Made by a program: the position numbers and the translations under genes
Part shown: positions 1 to 7,227 of the stretch, one piece after another
Layout: every line of letters starts with the position of its first letter
Position numbering within the stretch: position 1 is the stretch's first letter
The notes under the pieces: model-generated
The model's input: the letters and a program-made list of their open reading frames with translations, nothing else
Told to the model about the DNA's origin: nothing
Databases searched by the model: none
NCBI GenBank assembly: GCA_964577205.1
Contig: CAZNYG010000071.1
Coordinates: 1-9,396, forward strand
DNA from: CAZNYG01 sp964577205
GTDB lineage: Bacteria > Elusimicrobiota > Endomicrobiia > Endomicrobiales > CAIRNS01
DNA: 9,396 bases
Direction of reading: 5' to 3'

Positions 1-2
1 TG

Positions 3-1775
3 TTCACTCCTTTCAGTTTCAACAGAAGTCTGGCCATGACAGACGTCATGATCAGGAAAAAACATGATGAAATAGGAAATCCAAAGGTCAGGCAGGCCGC
101 CCGTATAGCGGTAGCGCTGGCGTCCATGAACGAAGGCAGGTTGGAGGTTCTCCGTATTCTCGGCTATATAACCGAAAAGGAGAAATCAGCGCTGCTGTTA
201 AGGGACAACCGTGCTTTCAGCCCGGAAACATTCACGGAGGCGGAAAGGGAAGATTTTGTCAGTCGGATGAAAGCAATAGAAGAAAACCACAGCCGCTTAA
301 AAGGTAAATCGCAAAAGCAAATAGCCGCGATAAGGCGGTTCTTCATTCCATGGCCGGTGTTCCTCGAAATGGTTGACGCTTACGGGATGACAACTGCCTT
401 GAAAATATTTTCCGCTTCAGAAAACCCCAAGCACAATGTTTTCGGGCCTATCATAAAGAACGAGGCCGTCGTTGCGCTTGGTTTTAACGCCGCCGGTCTC
501 GCGGACGCGGCGTGTGCTATAGGCCAAGCGCTCATAGAACTGTTCCAGTCGCAAATTCTGGAAGGAGAAGGACTGGAGCCTTACAGCGGATCACTCCAAA
601 TCCTTGAGGATGAAGCGGCCAACGCTCTTGAAAGAGACGCTTCCCTTGTGGATATCATCGTCAGCAATAACCCGGGCCTGATCCGGGACGACGCCTGGGC
701 TCTGGCGACCATTGAATACAGGGACGGGCGGTTCATCATTTACGTGCATGAGGAGTTCCTTAAGGGGCTTGAAAGAATGCCGGCGGATGAAAGAGAAGTA
801 ATGCTCAGGCTCCTGGCGTTCCATGAGGTGTGCGAATACCTGGCGCTGAACCACCCTGAAAGCCTGATCGGGCGGGCATTTCGGGATTATCTCGCTTCGC
901 CGGGCGATCCCGGGGCCGCGGGGATGGAAGCTTTCCACGCGTTCCTCGAACATGTCTCCGGCCCCGAATATCCGGCGGGGGAAATCAAAAAACTTTTTGA
1001 AGGCCAGGACAGGCTTATGCTCTACGCGAAAAGCGTGGTCGTGGGGATCCGGATGGACGCGTTCTTCCGGAAATATCCGGGTGAGATCAAAGAAAACCCG
1101 GGCGGGGCCAGGGTGGAAGTTTTGAATGAGCCGCTTCACGAGAAGCTGCTGTTGATATTCGCCGACACCAGTGTCAATATCAGCAGGCCATTCGCGGAGC
1201 ATTGCGCCAAAAAGCTCGCGCGCATGAACACGGCAGAGATAGAACAACTCTACGCGGCCGGCACGCTGAATGAACGGCAGAGAGATGTTTTCATGGCGAT
1301 CAAACAAAAAGTTGCCGCCATGGAGGAAGAGATATCAATAAAATTCCCCGGAATGCCAAGCGGCAACAGAAAAGTAAATGAAGAAAAAACGAAGCTCAAA
1401 CCGGTCATTCAAAAATTCGTTGATTCAAAAATGGAAGACCTTGTATCCTGCGGCATCGCGGCACGTTTGAAGGAGCTGGAAGAGTATTACGATCCCCGTA
1501 ACGGGCATTTTTCCGAAGCTCAGCAAAAGGACATGCAGGGCAGGCTTTTCGGGCCGGAATTCGTCGAATATGCAAGGAATGCCTACGGCCTGGAAGGAGC
1601 TCACCTGACCAAAGCATTTGGCAGAAAGAATATTTCCGCTTATCTTAAAAGAGTGTTCCCCGTGGTACGCAGGATATGGGAGAAGAACGGGAATAAATAC
1701 GGCGGGGCGTGGAAATACGTCCTGTACAACGACATGAGCGAACACGCGGTTGTCAGCTTTTTGGCCGGTTTGGCT
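3..1775 (+). CDS. Giant modular repeat protein, 5' part (partial at both ends)
   Basis: I do not recognise a named family. The frame is open from the first complete codon of the window. The first ATG in frame (position 36) has no Shine-Dalgarno sequence and no signal peptide behind it, so the gene most likely begins upstream. It runs in frame to the assembly gap. Numbered from the Met at 36, the product is soluble-looking, charged and mainly helical, with no membrane segment. In order it holds module A0 (nt 99-209), module C0 (330-497), module B1 (about 639-866) with an HEVCE motif at residues 263-267, module A1 (1194-1319), a Lys/Glu-rich linker, and module C1 (1455-1733). A1, B1 and C1 each have a matching copy after the gap in the same order. 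This is the main reason to treat this piece and the one from 1786 as one gene. HEVCE could be a degenerate zinc-peptidase motif, but no third ligand is evident, so activity is unproven. The stop at 1812-1814 in this frame lies beyond the Ns and should not be taken as the true end. Confidence 0.8.
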
Positions 1776-2220
1776 NNNNNNNNNNAGGCCGACACGGAGG
1801 CGGGGGCCCGTTAAGTCAGACTCCAAAACAGGGCCCGTTCGAACGAATGAAGATGCTGGCAAACGGGATGTGATTTCGCCGGACAACTGGGAAAAAAAGG
1901 TGATATTAGAAAAGTTCAGATCAGGGGCCATAAAAGATCCTTCACGATACGGCGAAGAGACGGGGATCATTTTGGAGGAAGCCAGCGCCGCCCTGAAAGG
2001 TGATCAAAAAATAGTTAAAGTCTGCGTCAGCAATGACCGGGACCTTATCCGGGAAGATGCCTGGGAGATGGGGGCTGCCGGGAAAAAAGACGGGCGCTAC
2101 ACGATCTATGTGAACGAAGAGTTCCTTAAAGGCCTGTCATTTGCCGCTGAAGAGGACCGCGAGGGCCTGCTCAGGCTTCTCGTCCGCCGGATCGTTCATG
2201 AATATTCCGCTTCAAGAGGC
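639..2220 (+). other. Module B family: two clear copies flanking the gap
   Basis: B1 (about 639-866) and B2 (about 2008-2220) align without gaps. Over the 37 codons 660-770 versus 2026-2136, 22 residues are identical, including VSN, LIR, DAW, DGR, IYV and EEFLKGL. The alignment continues through LRLL to a shared Glu-Tyr. B1 has HEVCEY at this point (nt 822-839) where B2 has RIVHEY (nt 2191-2205 plus the preceding Arg codon). The pattern suggests two strands followed by an amphipathic helix. A third, much weaker match is RYTFISKEAEAFLDRA near 3766-3813. Confidence 0.75.
1776..1785. other. Assembly gap (10 N) inside a coding region
   Basis: Ten Ns join two coding pieces. The left piece ends on a complete codon at 1775. 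The right piece is open from 1786, which begins a codon of the downstream frame. A true gap length divisible by three would join them in frame, whereas 10 does not. The round number suggests a scaffolder placeholder rather than a measured length, so the frame change here should not be read as a real frameshift. I see no convincing sequence overlap between the two edges. Confidence 0.97.
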
Positions 2221-5200
2221 CTCGGGCTTCCGTTCGGGTATCCAGGTCAAGACGATGGCGGCTGGGAAAAACTCCGGCAGTATTCGCGGGACTGCGCGAT
2301 GATAGCGCTGTTATCCCGCTTGAGCGGGGAAGGCAACGGCATGCTTATGCGGGGGGGAAGTATTTCTACAGGCGATTCCCCGCTATATAATGCCCTCGGC
2401 AGGGTTTTGAAGGAGAATAATTCCGTGGATCCTGAAACCGCGGTTATCATGGCGGCTTCGATCGCGCGCATGGGGCAAGAGCATATCAGGATGATGCGTA
2501 TATCAGGAACGATAGACGAGCGGCAGGAAGTCATACTGCTATCCATCAAGCGCTTTGCTGAAGAAGAGTATGCTAACGTGCCCAAAACACGGAAGAAGAA
2601 CGGGCAGATATTTATCAAAAAGCTTGATAAAGAAAAGTATGAAGCTGCGGTGGATACCTTTATCGAGGAAAGCGGATTTTACGGCTGCGCTCTGCCGGAA
2701 AGCCTGCGGAAGACGGCTGACTATTACGGCACGCTCGGGTTGGAAGAAAAGGACCGGCGGAAGCTGCTGTCGAAGCTTATCGGGCCCGACCTGATCCAGC
2801 TTCTGATGAGGCGTTACCGTCTTACCGATGAATTGCTGTTCTGGATCCTTAATTCGTATGGAGATCATTTCGGATTCATAAGCAATTCCTGGCCCTCGGT
2901 CCGGGATGCGGTGATGGCGAGGGGGATCACCTTCCGGGAAGCCTGGTGGAAGGTGTGCCACGGAAAAACGTTGATCGAAAGCGGTACGCCGGCGCGGCCG
3001 GCCAGAAGAGTGCCGTTTATCATGATGCTTGAAGAGAGTATCCCTTTCGTGAAGCTTCCGAAGGATTTTGAGCGCTCCCTCGATCCCGCTGCCAGGAAAG
3101 AACTGTTCGGGAAGCTCCTGCTGATGATGGAGCAGGACCTGCGTGATGCCTGCCGTTCCAAAGATACCGAGATATACGCGCTTTTCGGGAATTTCCTCGC
3201 TTCCCGTTATCCGGAAATGGACGCCGATACGCTCAACTTTCAAAGGAACGGCTTTACGTTCAACGCGTGGATAAAGGAATGCGCCGGCAGGCAGCGGGAG
3301 AAAAAGGCTCCGCTCGGCAGCGTTGAAAAAAGGCTGCTTCTATACCGCCACGTGCCGGATTTCACGGAAGAAGCGGGTTACGCGAGAACAAGGGAATTTC
3401 TGACCAGGAATCCCGAAGAACGGCGCCAATGGAAGCATGAAAGGAGTAATTCGAATTTGAAACACACTCTGGACAGTTTATTCACTAACAAGCGGCCATT
3501 GGAACTGTCCAGGAAATTGTATTACAGCACTATTGAACAATTATGGCGGCTGTATCTGACCGGCGTGATCACGAATTCCGAATACGAACTGATGAAAAGG
3601 AATATAGAAGGCAGCAAATACAGAGAGGTTGTGGTCAATGGCATACCCTTTGAATTTGGCATTTTGTTCAGCGGTTTAACTTCCGAGGACAGGGTGGCCT
3701 TGAAGGGAAGCGGCCTCAAAGAAAGGATCATATATGCCGACAGATCCACAGAAAGGCAGGATACGCGTTATACGTTTATATCCAAAGAAGCTGAAGCATT
3801 TCTCGATCGTGCCGAGAACAGGTGCCGGAGAACGCTGCGGATGGAAGCTGTTATAAACGATCCCGGGCTTTCATTCTCCGTGGTCAGAGCGAGATTGAAT
3901 TATGCAGATGAGATGGCAAGGAACGTGCTGGCCGAGGCGCTCTCGCGGGACGGGATGCCGGAAGCCGGCGCGAAGGAGATCGCGAGCTCGATCATGCATA
4001 CCGGCATGGGCAACCTCGCGCTTTTGCGCGCGGAAGGCCGGTTGACTTCGCAGCATTATGAAGCTATCGTCGCCGTCAGAAACGAGGCGCGGCGCATAAC
4101 AGCTGAAAATAGCAGAGGCGGCCGTCCCCAGCGCTTGAAAGGCTCCGAAGCTGAAGAGGAAACCACTGACAGGCTGCGCGGTATCGGCCGTGATAAAGGA
4201 TTGTTCGCGCCGGGCCTTAAAGAAGCATTTGAAGATCTGGCTGAACCTGATACGGACACCGGCGGCGCGTTGCCAACACCTTCAGACAAGGACGTTGCCG
4301 GAAAGTCGAGGGTGGACGAGCGTAAGCGTCTGGTCAGGCTTCATCGCCTTATAACCCCCGGGGTGTTATCATTCCTGCTCAGCCATTACGGCATCAATTC
4401 GGACGAGTTTCATCAGGCGCTCTATTCCTACCCGGAATATCCCCGCGTACTCAACGGGGCCCTGCCGGCGGTAAACGATCTGGAGCAAAAAACAGGCGCG
4501 CGTTACAACGCCTGGACATTGTTAAGCAGGCACAAGATGGATCCGGAAGCCGCGAACCGCTTTTATGAACTGAACAAAGAAGCGGAAGGACAGAAAGGAG
4601 CCAAGTGGTGGCACGACCTTATATACAATGCCGCGCCCTCCGCGCTGCCAGCCGGTTGCGCCGCCGCCGCCGGCAGAATGATGCGTCAGCCGGGGAAAAG
4701 CACGCTGGACGGATCCTTTGCCCCTGAAGATATTCCCGAAGGATGCCTGGCCGGCATGAAAGTAACGCGCGGAGACAGGAGCGCCGTTCTCGGTTTGAAG
4801 ATCGGCGGCCGGCCTCAAGACATGAGGGGAAAAAGTATCTGCGGCATCCCGGTGAATATCGCCGATATGGGCTTCGATAACAACGGGAATGATCATATCG
4901 TTGTCAATATGTATGTGGAATCAAATGACGGGTACAATGTGACCTGCGTCCTGCATAACGATACCTGGCTGGCTCCCGGTTCAAGTGTTGACAAAAACAT
5001 TGAGTATGACATTTTCCGCGCGGCCGTCAAACAACTGGAAGCGCGCCTGAACAGCGCCCTGGAAGGGGATGACGCGCCCTTTGCCGATAAGATCCGCAAA
5101 GCTCTTCCACCCCCATTCAGGCATGTAAAAACGTGGCTTTTCGTTTTCACGGAACCGGCCCGGGACGGGGCCGATGTCCTGAATGATATCACTCTGCCGT

Positions 5201-6927
5201 CTGAAATATCGGAAAAACACGGCGGCATGGTCCGTCCCGTGACGGCCTGTATCCGGCGCGTCAGCGTGAACAGGATGGGTCCGGACGCCGCCGTTTCGGA
5301 CCTGGCAGGCTATTTCGTGGAAATGAAAAAGGATACCGGCAATGACGGTGTCGCGGGCCATGTGTTGATCGAGGATCTCTTCAGGCCCGGCGTCAAAGCT
5401 GTGCCGGATGAGGAACTTGCCCGGGCGTTGGCGAGGGCCCGCGAGGAGTATCCGGAAGGCATGATCTCTTTCGCGCTGAAACCGGACGTTTCCCTCGCTT
5501 TCGATCGGATGGCGGATTCCGCGCTTCAATGGATCGGCCCTTCATCGCCCAAGGCAGGCAAGGCGGGATTCGACGGCGTCAGCCTCGACCTTTCCGAATG
5601 GAAAGGCCTCGCGCCCGAACAGATCGCCGCCTTCGCGCGCAGGGTCCGCGCGGCGCGGCCCGACGCCTTCATCGCGGTAGCTTTCCCGTCGGAATTCACC
5701 GAAAACGGCATACGGCTTTGTACCTCCGCGGGTGTTCTTGTTACCCGGCCCGTGGCATACAAAGCGGATGTGATCGCCGGAGACAGCACAATCCTACTTG
5801 ATTGCCGCCTGCCTGAAACCACAAGTATCGGCGCGGGCGATGAAGAAAGCCTGCGCGACTGGCTCGAGCGCGTTTCCCGTTCGGGAGTGAATGCGATCGC
5901 CGTCCCGGACGAACTCCGTTGGGGGACCGGCAAGGATGGCGTCCGGCGGTTCTTAAGCCGGGGCGAACGCTCGATAGATATATGGATAGGGGACATTATT
6001 TCCAGAAGTATAGGCGGCGCGACCGTGCGGTCCGCGGGAGGGTTCCGGTACCGTTCGATCCGCGAACAGGGCGCCTCGCTGAACATTGACGCCGGGAAGG
6101 AATGGCTGCCGTCGGAATGCGAAGTGCCGGGAATGCCCGAAAAGTCGTTCAGGGCGCCGGGATTGTATTCTCTGATGCAGGTGTACCGGCATATCCTTGC
6201 CGGCGGTCAGGATGCCGGGCTGATCCTTAAAGCCCACGCGTCCACCGGCAGCCTGTTCGACGTTTTTGAAAAAGCAGCCGCGGAAAACGGCGGCATCCCG
6301 GCGGAGGCGCTGCAATACGTCGGCGTGTTGAAAAAGAAATTCCAGGGGTCCGGATCAGTTGAAGTCAGGGCGGCCTGCTCTTTGATGCTGCTCGATTATG
6401 TGGAAGGGCTGTGCGCCGCCCGCGCGTCGGCGCGATACAAGTCACTCCCCGGTAACGAATGGAAAACCCTGCCGGAAGACACCTCCCGCAGGAAGGCCGT
6501 CGAGGACATGCTCTGTGCCGCGGATATGAACGGCGGCCTTGCTGCTTCCGCGCCGGTTGATGGCGGCGCGTTCGCCGCTGCCGAAGCCTGCGCTAACGAT
6601 ACTTCTTCTTCCTGCCGCGGTTTTGTCAGCCGGGTTCTGGAGCTGTATCATGCCCGGCAGAGCGGCAGCGTCTCTGTAGAAGATATTGGCATCCGGGCAG
6701 AGATCCTTTACTCTGAATATTTCAATGACAACGGCCTGTCGATCCCCGTCAGCGGAAGTTCCTCCGCGAATGACAGAGACGCTCAGGCGATCCGGTGGGC
6801 GATAGGGGAAATGCTTCTGGCGGCGGACGTTCTTATCGGCGAGCCCGACGCCGGGCAGTATCTGGAAAAAGCCGCGGGCAAGGCCCTTAAAGCCCTTGGC
6901 GTGGAAGAGATACTGAAAGCCGCCTGA
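1786..6927 (+). CDS. Giant modular repeat protein, 3' part with unique C-terminal domains
   Basis: This is an uninterrupted frame of 1713 codons ending in TGA at 6925-6927. A TTG start at 1750 could be proposed, but it lies before the Ns with no ribosome site, so I treat the piece as 5'-truncated by the gap. It opens with a basic, Gly/Pro-rich linker (about 1786-1890), followed by module B2 (about 2008-2220), A2 (2428-2571), C2 (2692-2964), C3 (3082-3291), A3 (3511-3612), a weak B-like strand segment (about 3760-3810), A4 (3964-4110), an acidic/basic linker (about 4111-4317) and C4 (4318-4536). The non-repeated remainder has a beta-rich segment (about 4740-5000, containing GIPVNIADMGFDNNGN), a mixed segment (5000-5440), an alternating strand/helix region (about 5446-6000, with FDGVSLDLSEW and AFIAVAFPS) that could be a beta/alpha barrel, and an Ala-rich helical tail with scattered cysteines to the stop. 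No transmembrane segment or known catalytic signature is secure. Function is unknown. The modular plan and length fit the giant ORFs reported from Omnitrophota, some of which are linked to envelope or host interaction, but that role is not visible here. Confidence 0.85.
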   Translation, partial: RPTRRRGPVKSDSKTGPVRTNEDAGKRDVISPDNWEKKVILEKFRSGAIKDPSRYGEETGIILEEASAALKGDQKIVKVCVSNDRDLIREDAWEMGAAGKKDGRYTIYVNEEFLKGLSFAAEEDREGLLRLLVRRIVHEYSASRGLGLPFGYPGQDDGGWEKLRQYSRDCAMIALLSRLSGEGNGMLMRGGSISTGDSPLYNALGRVLKENNSVDPETAVIMAASIARMGQEHIRMMRISGTIDERQEVILLSIKRFAEEEYANVPKTRKKNGQIFIKKLDKEKYEAAVDTFIEESGFYGCALPESLRKTADYYGTLGLEEKDRRKLLSKLIGPDLIQLLMRRYRLTDELLFWILNSYGDHFGFISNSWPSVRDAVMARGITFREAWWKVCHGKTLIESGTPARPARRVPFIMMLEESIPFVKLPKDFERSLDPAARKELFGKLLLMMEQDLRDACRSKDTEIYALFGNFLASRYPEMDADTLNFQRNGFTFNAWIKECAGRQREKKAPLGSVEKRLLLYRHVPDFTEEAGYARTREFLTRNPEERRQWKHERSNSNLKHTLDSLFTNKRPLELSRKLYYSTIEQLWRLYLTGVITNSEYELMKRNIEGSKYREVVVNGIPFEFGILFSGLTSEDRVALKGSGLKERIIYADRSTERQDTRYTFISKEAEAFLDRAENRCRRTLRMEAVINDPGLSFSVVRARLNYADEMARNVLAEALSRDGMPEAGAKEIASSIMHTGMGNLALLRAEGRLTSQHYEAIVAVRNEARRITAENSRGGRPQRLKGSEAEEETTDRLRGIGRDKGLFAPGLKEAFEDLAEPDTDTGGALPTPSDKDVAGKSRVDERKRLVRLHRLITPGVLSFLLSHYGINSDEFHQALYSYPEYPRVLNGALPAVNDLEQKTGARYNAWTLLSRHKMDPEAANRFYELNKEAEGQKGAKWWHDLIYNAAPSALPAGCAAAAGRMMRQPGKSTLDGSFAPEDIPEGCLAGMKVTRGDRSAVLGLKIGGRPQDMRGKSICGIPVNIADMGFDNNGNDHIVVNMYVESNDGYNVTCVLHNDTWLAPGSSVDKNIEYDIFRAAVKQLEARLNSALEGDDAPFADKIRKALPPPFRHVKTWLFVFTEPARDGADVLNDITLPSEISEKHGGMVRPVTACIRRVSVNRMGPDAAVSDLAGYFVEMKKDTGNDGVAGHVLIEDLFRPGVKAVPDEELARALARAREEYPEGMISFALKPDVSLAFDRMADSALQWIGPSSPKAGKAGFDGVSLDLSEWKGLAPEQIAAFARRVRAARPDAFIAVAFPSEFTENGIRLCTSAGVLVTRPVAYKADVIAGDSTILLDCRLPETTSIGAGDEESLRDWLERVSRSGVNAIAVPDELRWGTGKDGVRRFLSRGERSIDIWIGDIISRSIGGATVRSAGGFRYRSIREQGASLNIDAGKEWLPSECEVPGMPEKSFRAPGLYSLMQVYRHILAGGQDAGLILKAHASTGSLFDVFEKAAAENGGIPAEALQYVGVLKKKFQGSGSVEVRAACSLMLLDYVEGLCAARASARYKSLPGNEWKTLPEDTSRRKAVEDMLCAADMNGGLAASAPVDGGAFAAAEACANDTSSSCRGFVSRVLELYHARQSGSVSVEDIGIRAEILYSEYFNDNGLSIPVSGSSSANDRDAQAIRWAIGEMLLAADVLIGEPDAGQYLEKAAGKALKALGVEEILKAA

Positions 6928-6928
6928 T

Positions 6929-6980
6929 CCTCCTGTCGGAGGCCGCGATGCGGTTACTCGATTAAAAGAAACACATCGCG
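6929..6980 (+). terminator. Possible weak terminator hairpins just after the stop
   Basis: CCTCC-TGTC-GGAGG at 6929-6942 forms a 5-bp GC-rich stem two bases after the TGA. A second pairing, CGCGATG (6944-6950) with CATCGCG (6974-6980), has 7 bp but a 23-base loop. Neither is followed by a T tract, so intrinsic termination is only a possibility. Confidence 0.3.
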
Positions 6981-6981
6981 C

Positions 6982-7046
6982 CGGCTAAAGCCGTCGCCTA
7001 CCACTGCCGGCAAGTTCATGGGAAATCGACGGCAAATAGCCGCCGT
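6982..7046. repeat. Pair of similar small GC hairpins in the spacer
   Basis: CGGC-TAAA-GCCG (6982-6993) and CGGC-AAATA-GCCG (7030-7042) are near-copies of the same stem with A-rich loops, 48 bases apart. The second can alternatively fold as ACGGC (7029-7033) with GCCGT (7042-7046), followed by TTCT. They may be remnants of a repeat or weak termination elements. Confidence 0.35.
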
Positions 7047-7055
7047 TTCTGTTAT

Positions 7056-7140
7056 CCCTCTCCCTGCGGGGAGAGGGTAGGGTGAGGGTTCGTCCCGTCG
7101 ATAATGAGACCCTAATCCTCTCCTTCTCCCAAGAGTAAGG
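7056..7140. repeat. MITE-like palindromic intergenic repeat
   Basis: The left part is a perfect 9-bp hairpin, CCCTCTCCC (7056-7064), loop TGCG, GGGAGAGGG (7069-7077), followed by TAGGGTGAGGG. The right part, CCCTAATCCTCTCC (7110-7123) and onwards, is an imperfect inverted copy: GGAGAGGGTAGGGT (7070-7083) can pair with ACCCTAATCCTCTCC (7109-7123). From general knowledge, this CCCTCACCCTAACCCTCTCCC-type palindrome is a dispersed element found between genes in many bacteria, with no coding capacity. It sits alone here, between two long genes. Confidence 0.65.
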
Positions 7141-7227
7141 GACTTGTCGGTAAGGAAAGATAGAGGGTTCCGGGCATGGCAGGCGCGTGAGCAAATACAG
7201 ACGGTGCGTACTTCTGTTCATTACGAT

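Larger units (their letters stand above)
99..4110 (+). other. Module A family: five diverged helix-Gly-turn-helix copies
   Basis: Copies lie at 99-209 (A0), 1194-1319 (A1), 2428-2571 (A2), 3511-3612 (A3) and 3964-4110 (A4). Each is a helix followed by a conserved turn of the form x-x-G-x-(I/L)-(T/N/D) and a second helix. The turns read RILGYITEKEK, YAAGTLNERQR, RISGTIDERQE, YLTGVITNSEY and RAEGRLTSQHY. A1 and A2 also share ARM before the turn and ERQ after it. The match is at protein level, and the DNA has diverged. Alignment was by eye, so boundaries are approximate. Confidence 0.6.
330..4536 (+). other. Module C family: five diverged copies
   Basis: Copies lie at 330-497 (C0), 1455-1733 (C1), 2692-2964 (C2), 3082-3291 (C3) and 4318-4536 (C4). 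A typical copy has a basic helix ending near R-L-F/I-G/T-P, then a hydrophobic helix with a Y-G/R-(L/M/I) turn, and closes with an aromatic-x-x-Ala-Trp-like motif. The closing motifs are FNAAG, YGGAW, FREAW, FNAW and YNAW. Representative openings are RLFGPEFVEYA, KLIGPDLIQLL, RLITPGVLSFL and RFFIPWPVFLE. C3 is the weakest copy. Alignment was by eye. Confidence 0.6.

Noticed and set aside
822..836. Active zinc metallopeptidase call from HEVCE
   Set aside because: The motif is HExxE rather than HExxH, no third ligand is evident, and the paralogous copy lacks it. I kept it as an observation only.
591..1307. Minus-strand 238-codon open frame
   Set aside because: It lies opposite the coherent modules A1 and B1 of the plus-strand gene. 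Its sequence has the Arg/Pro/His-rich look of an antisense shadow in GC-rich DNA.
1750..1775. TTG start for the downstream gene piece
   Set aside because: It overlaps the well-supported module C1 end of the upstream frame, has no ribosome site, and reaches the downstream frame only through Ns of uncertain length.
2539..3243. Minus-strand 234-codon open frame
   Set aside because: It is antisense to modules C2 and C3 and low in recognisable structure. The repeat homology on the plus strand shows which strand codes.
6985..7221. Minus-strand 78-codon ORF in the spacer
   Set aside because: It is mostly the translation of the palindromic repeat (LTLPSPRRER-type sequence), a familiar spurious product of this element, with no ribosome site or recognisable domain.
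7144..7227. Sigma-70 promoter and ribosome site for the 7228 gene
   Set aside because: TTGTCG at 7144 has no convincing -10 box at proper spacing, and the purine-rich GGAAAGATAGAGGG is about 60 bases before the ATG, too far to be its ribosome site.
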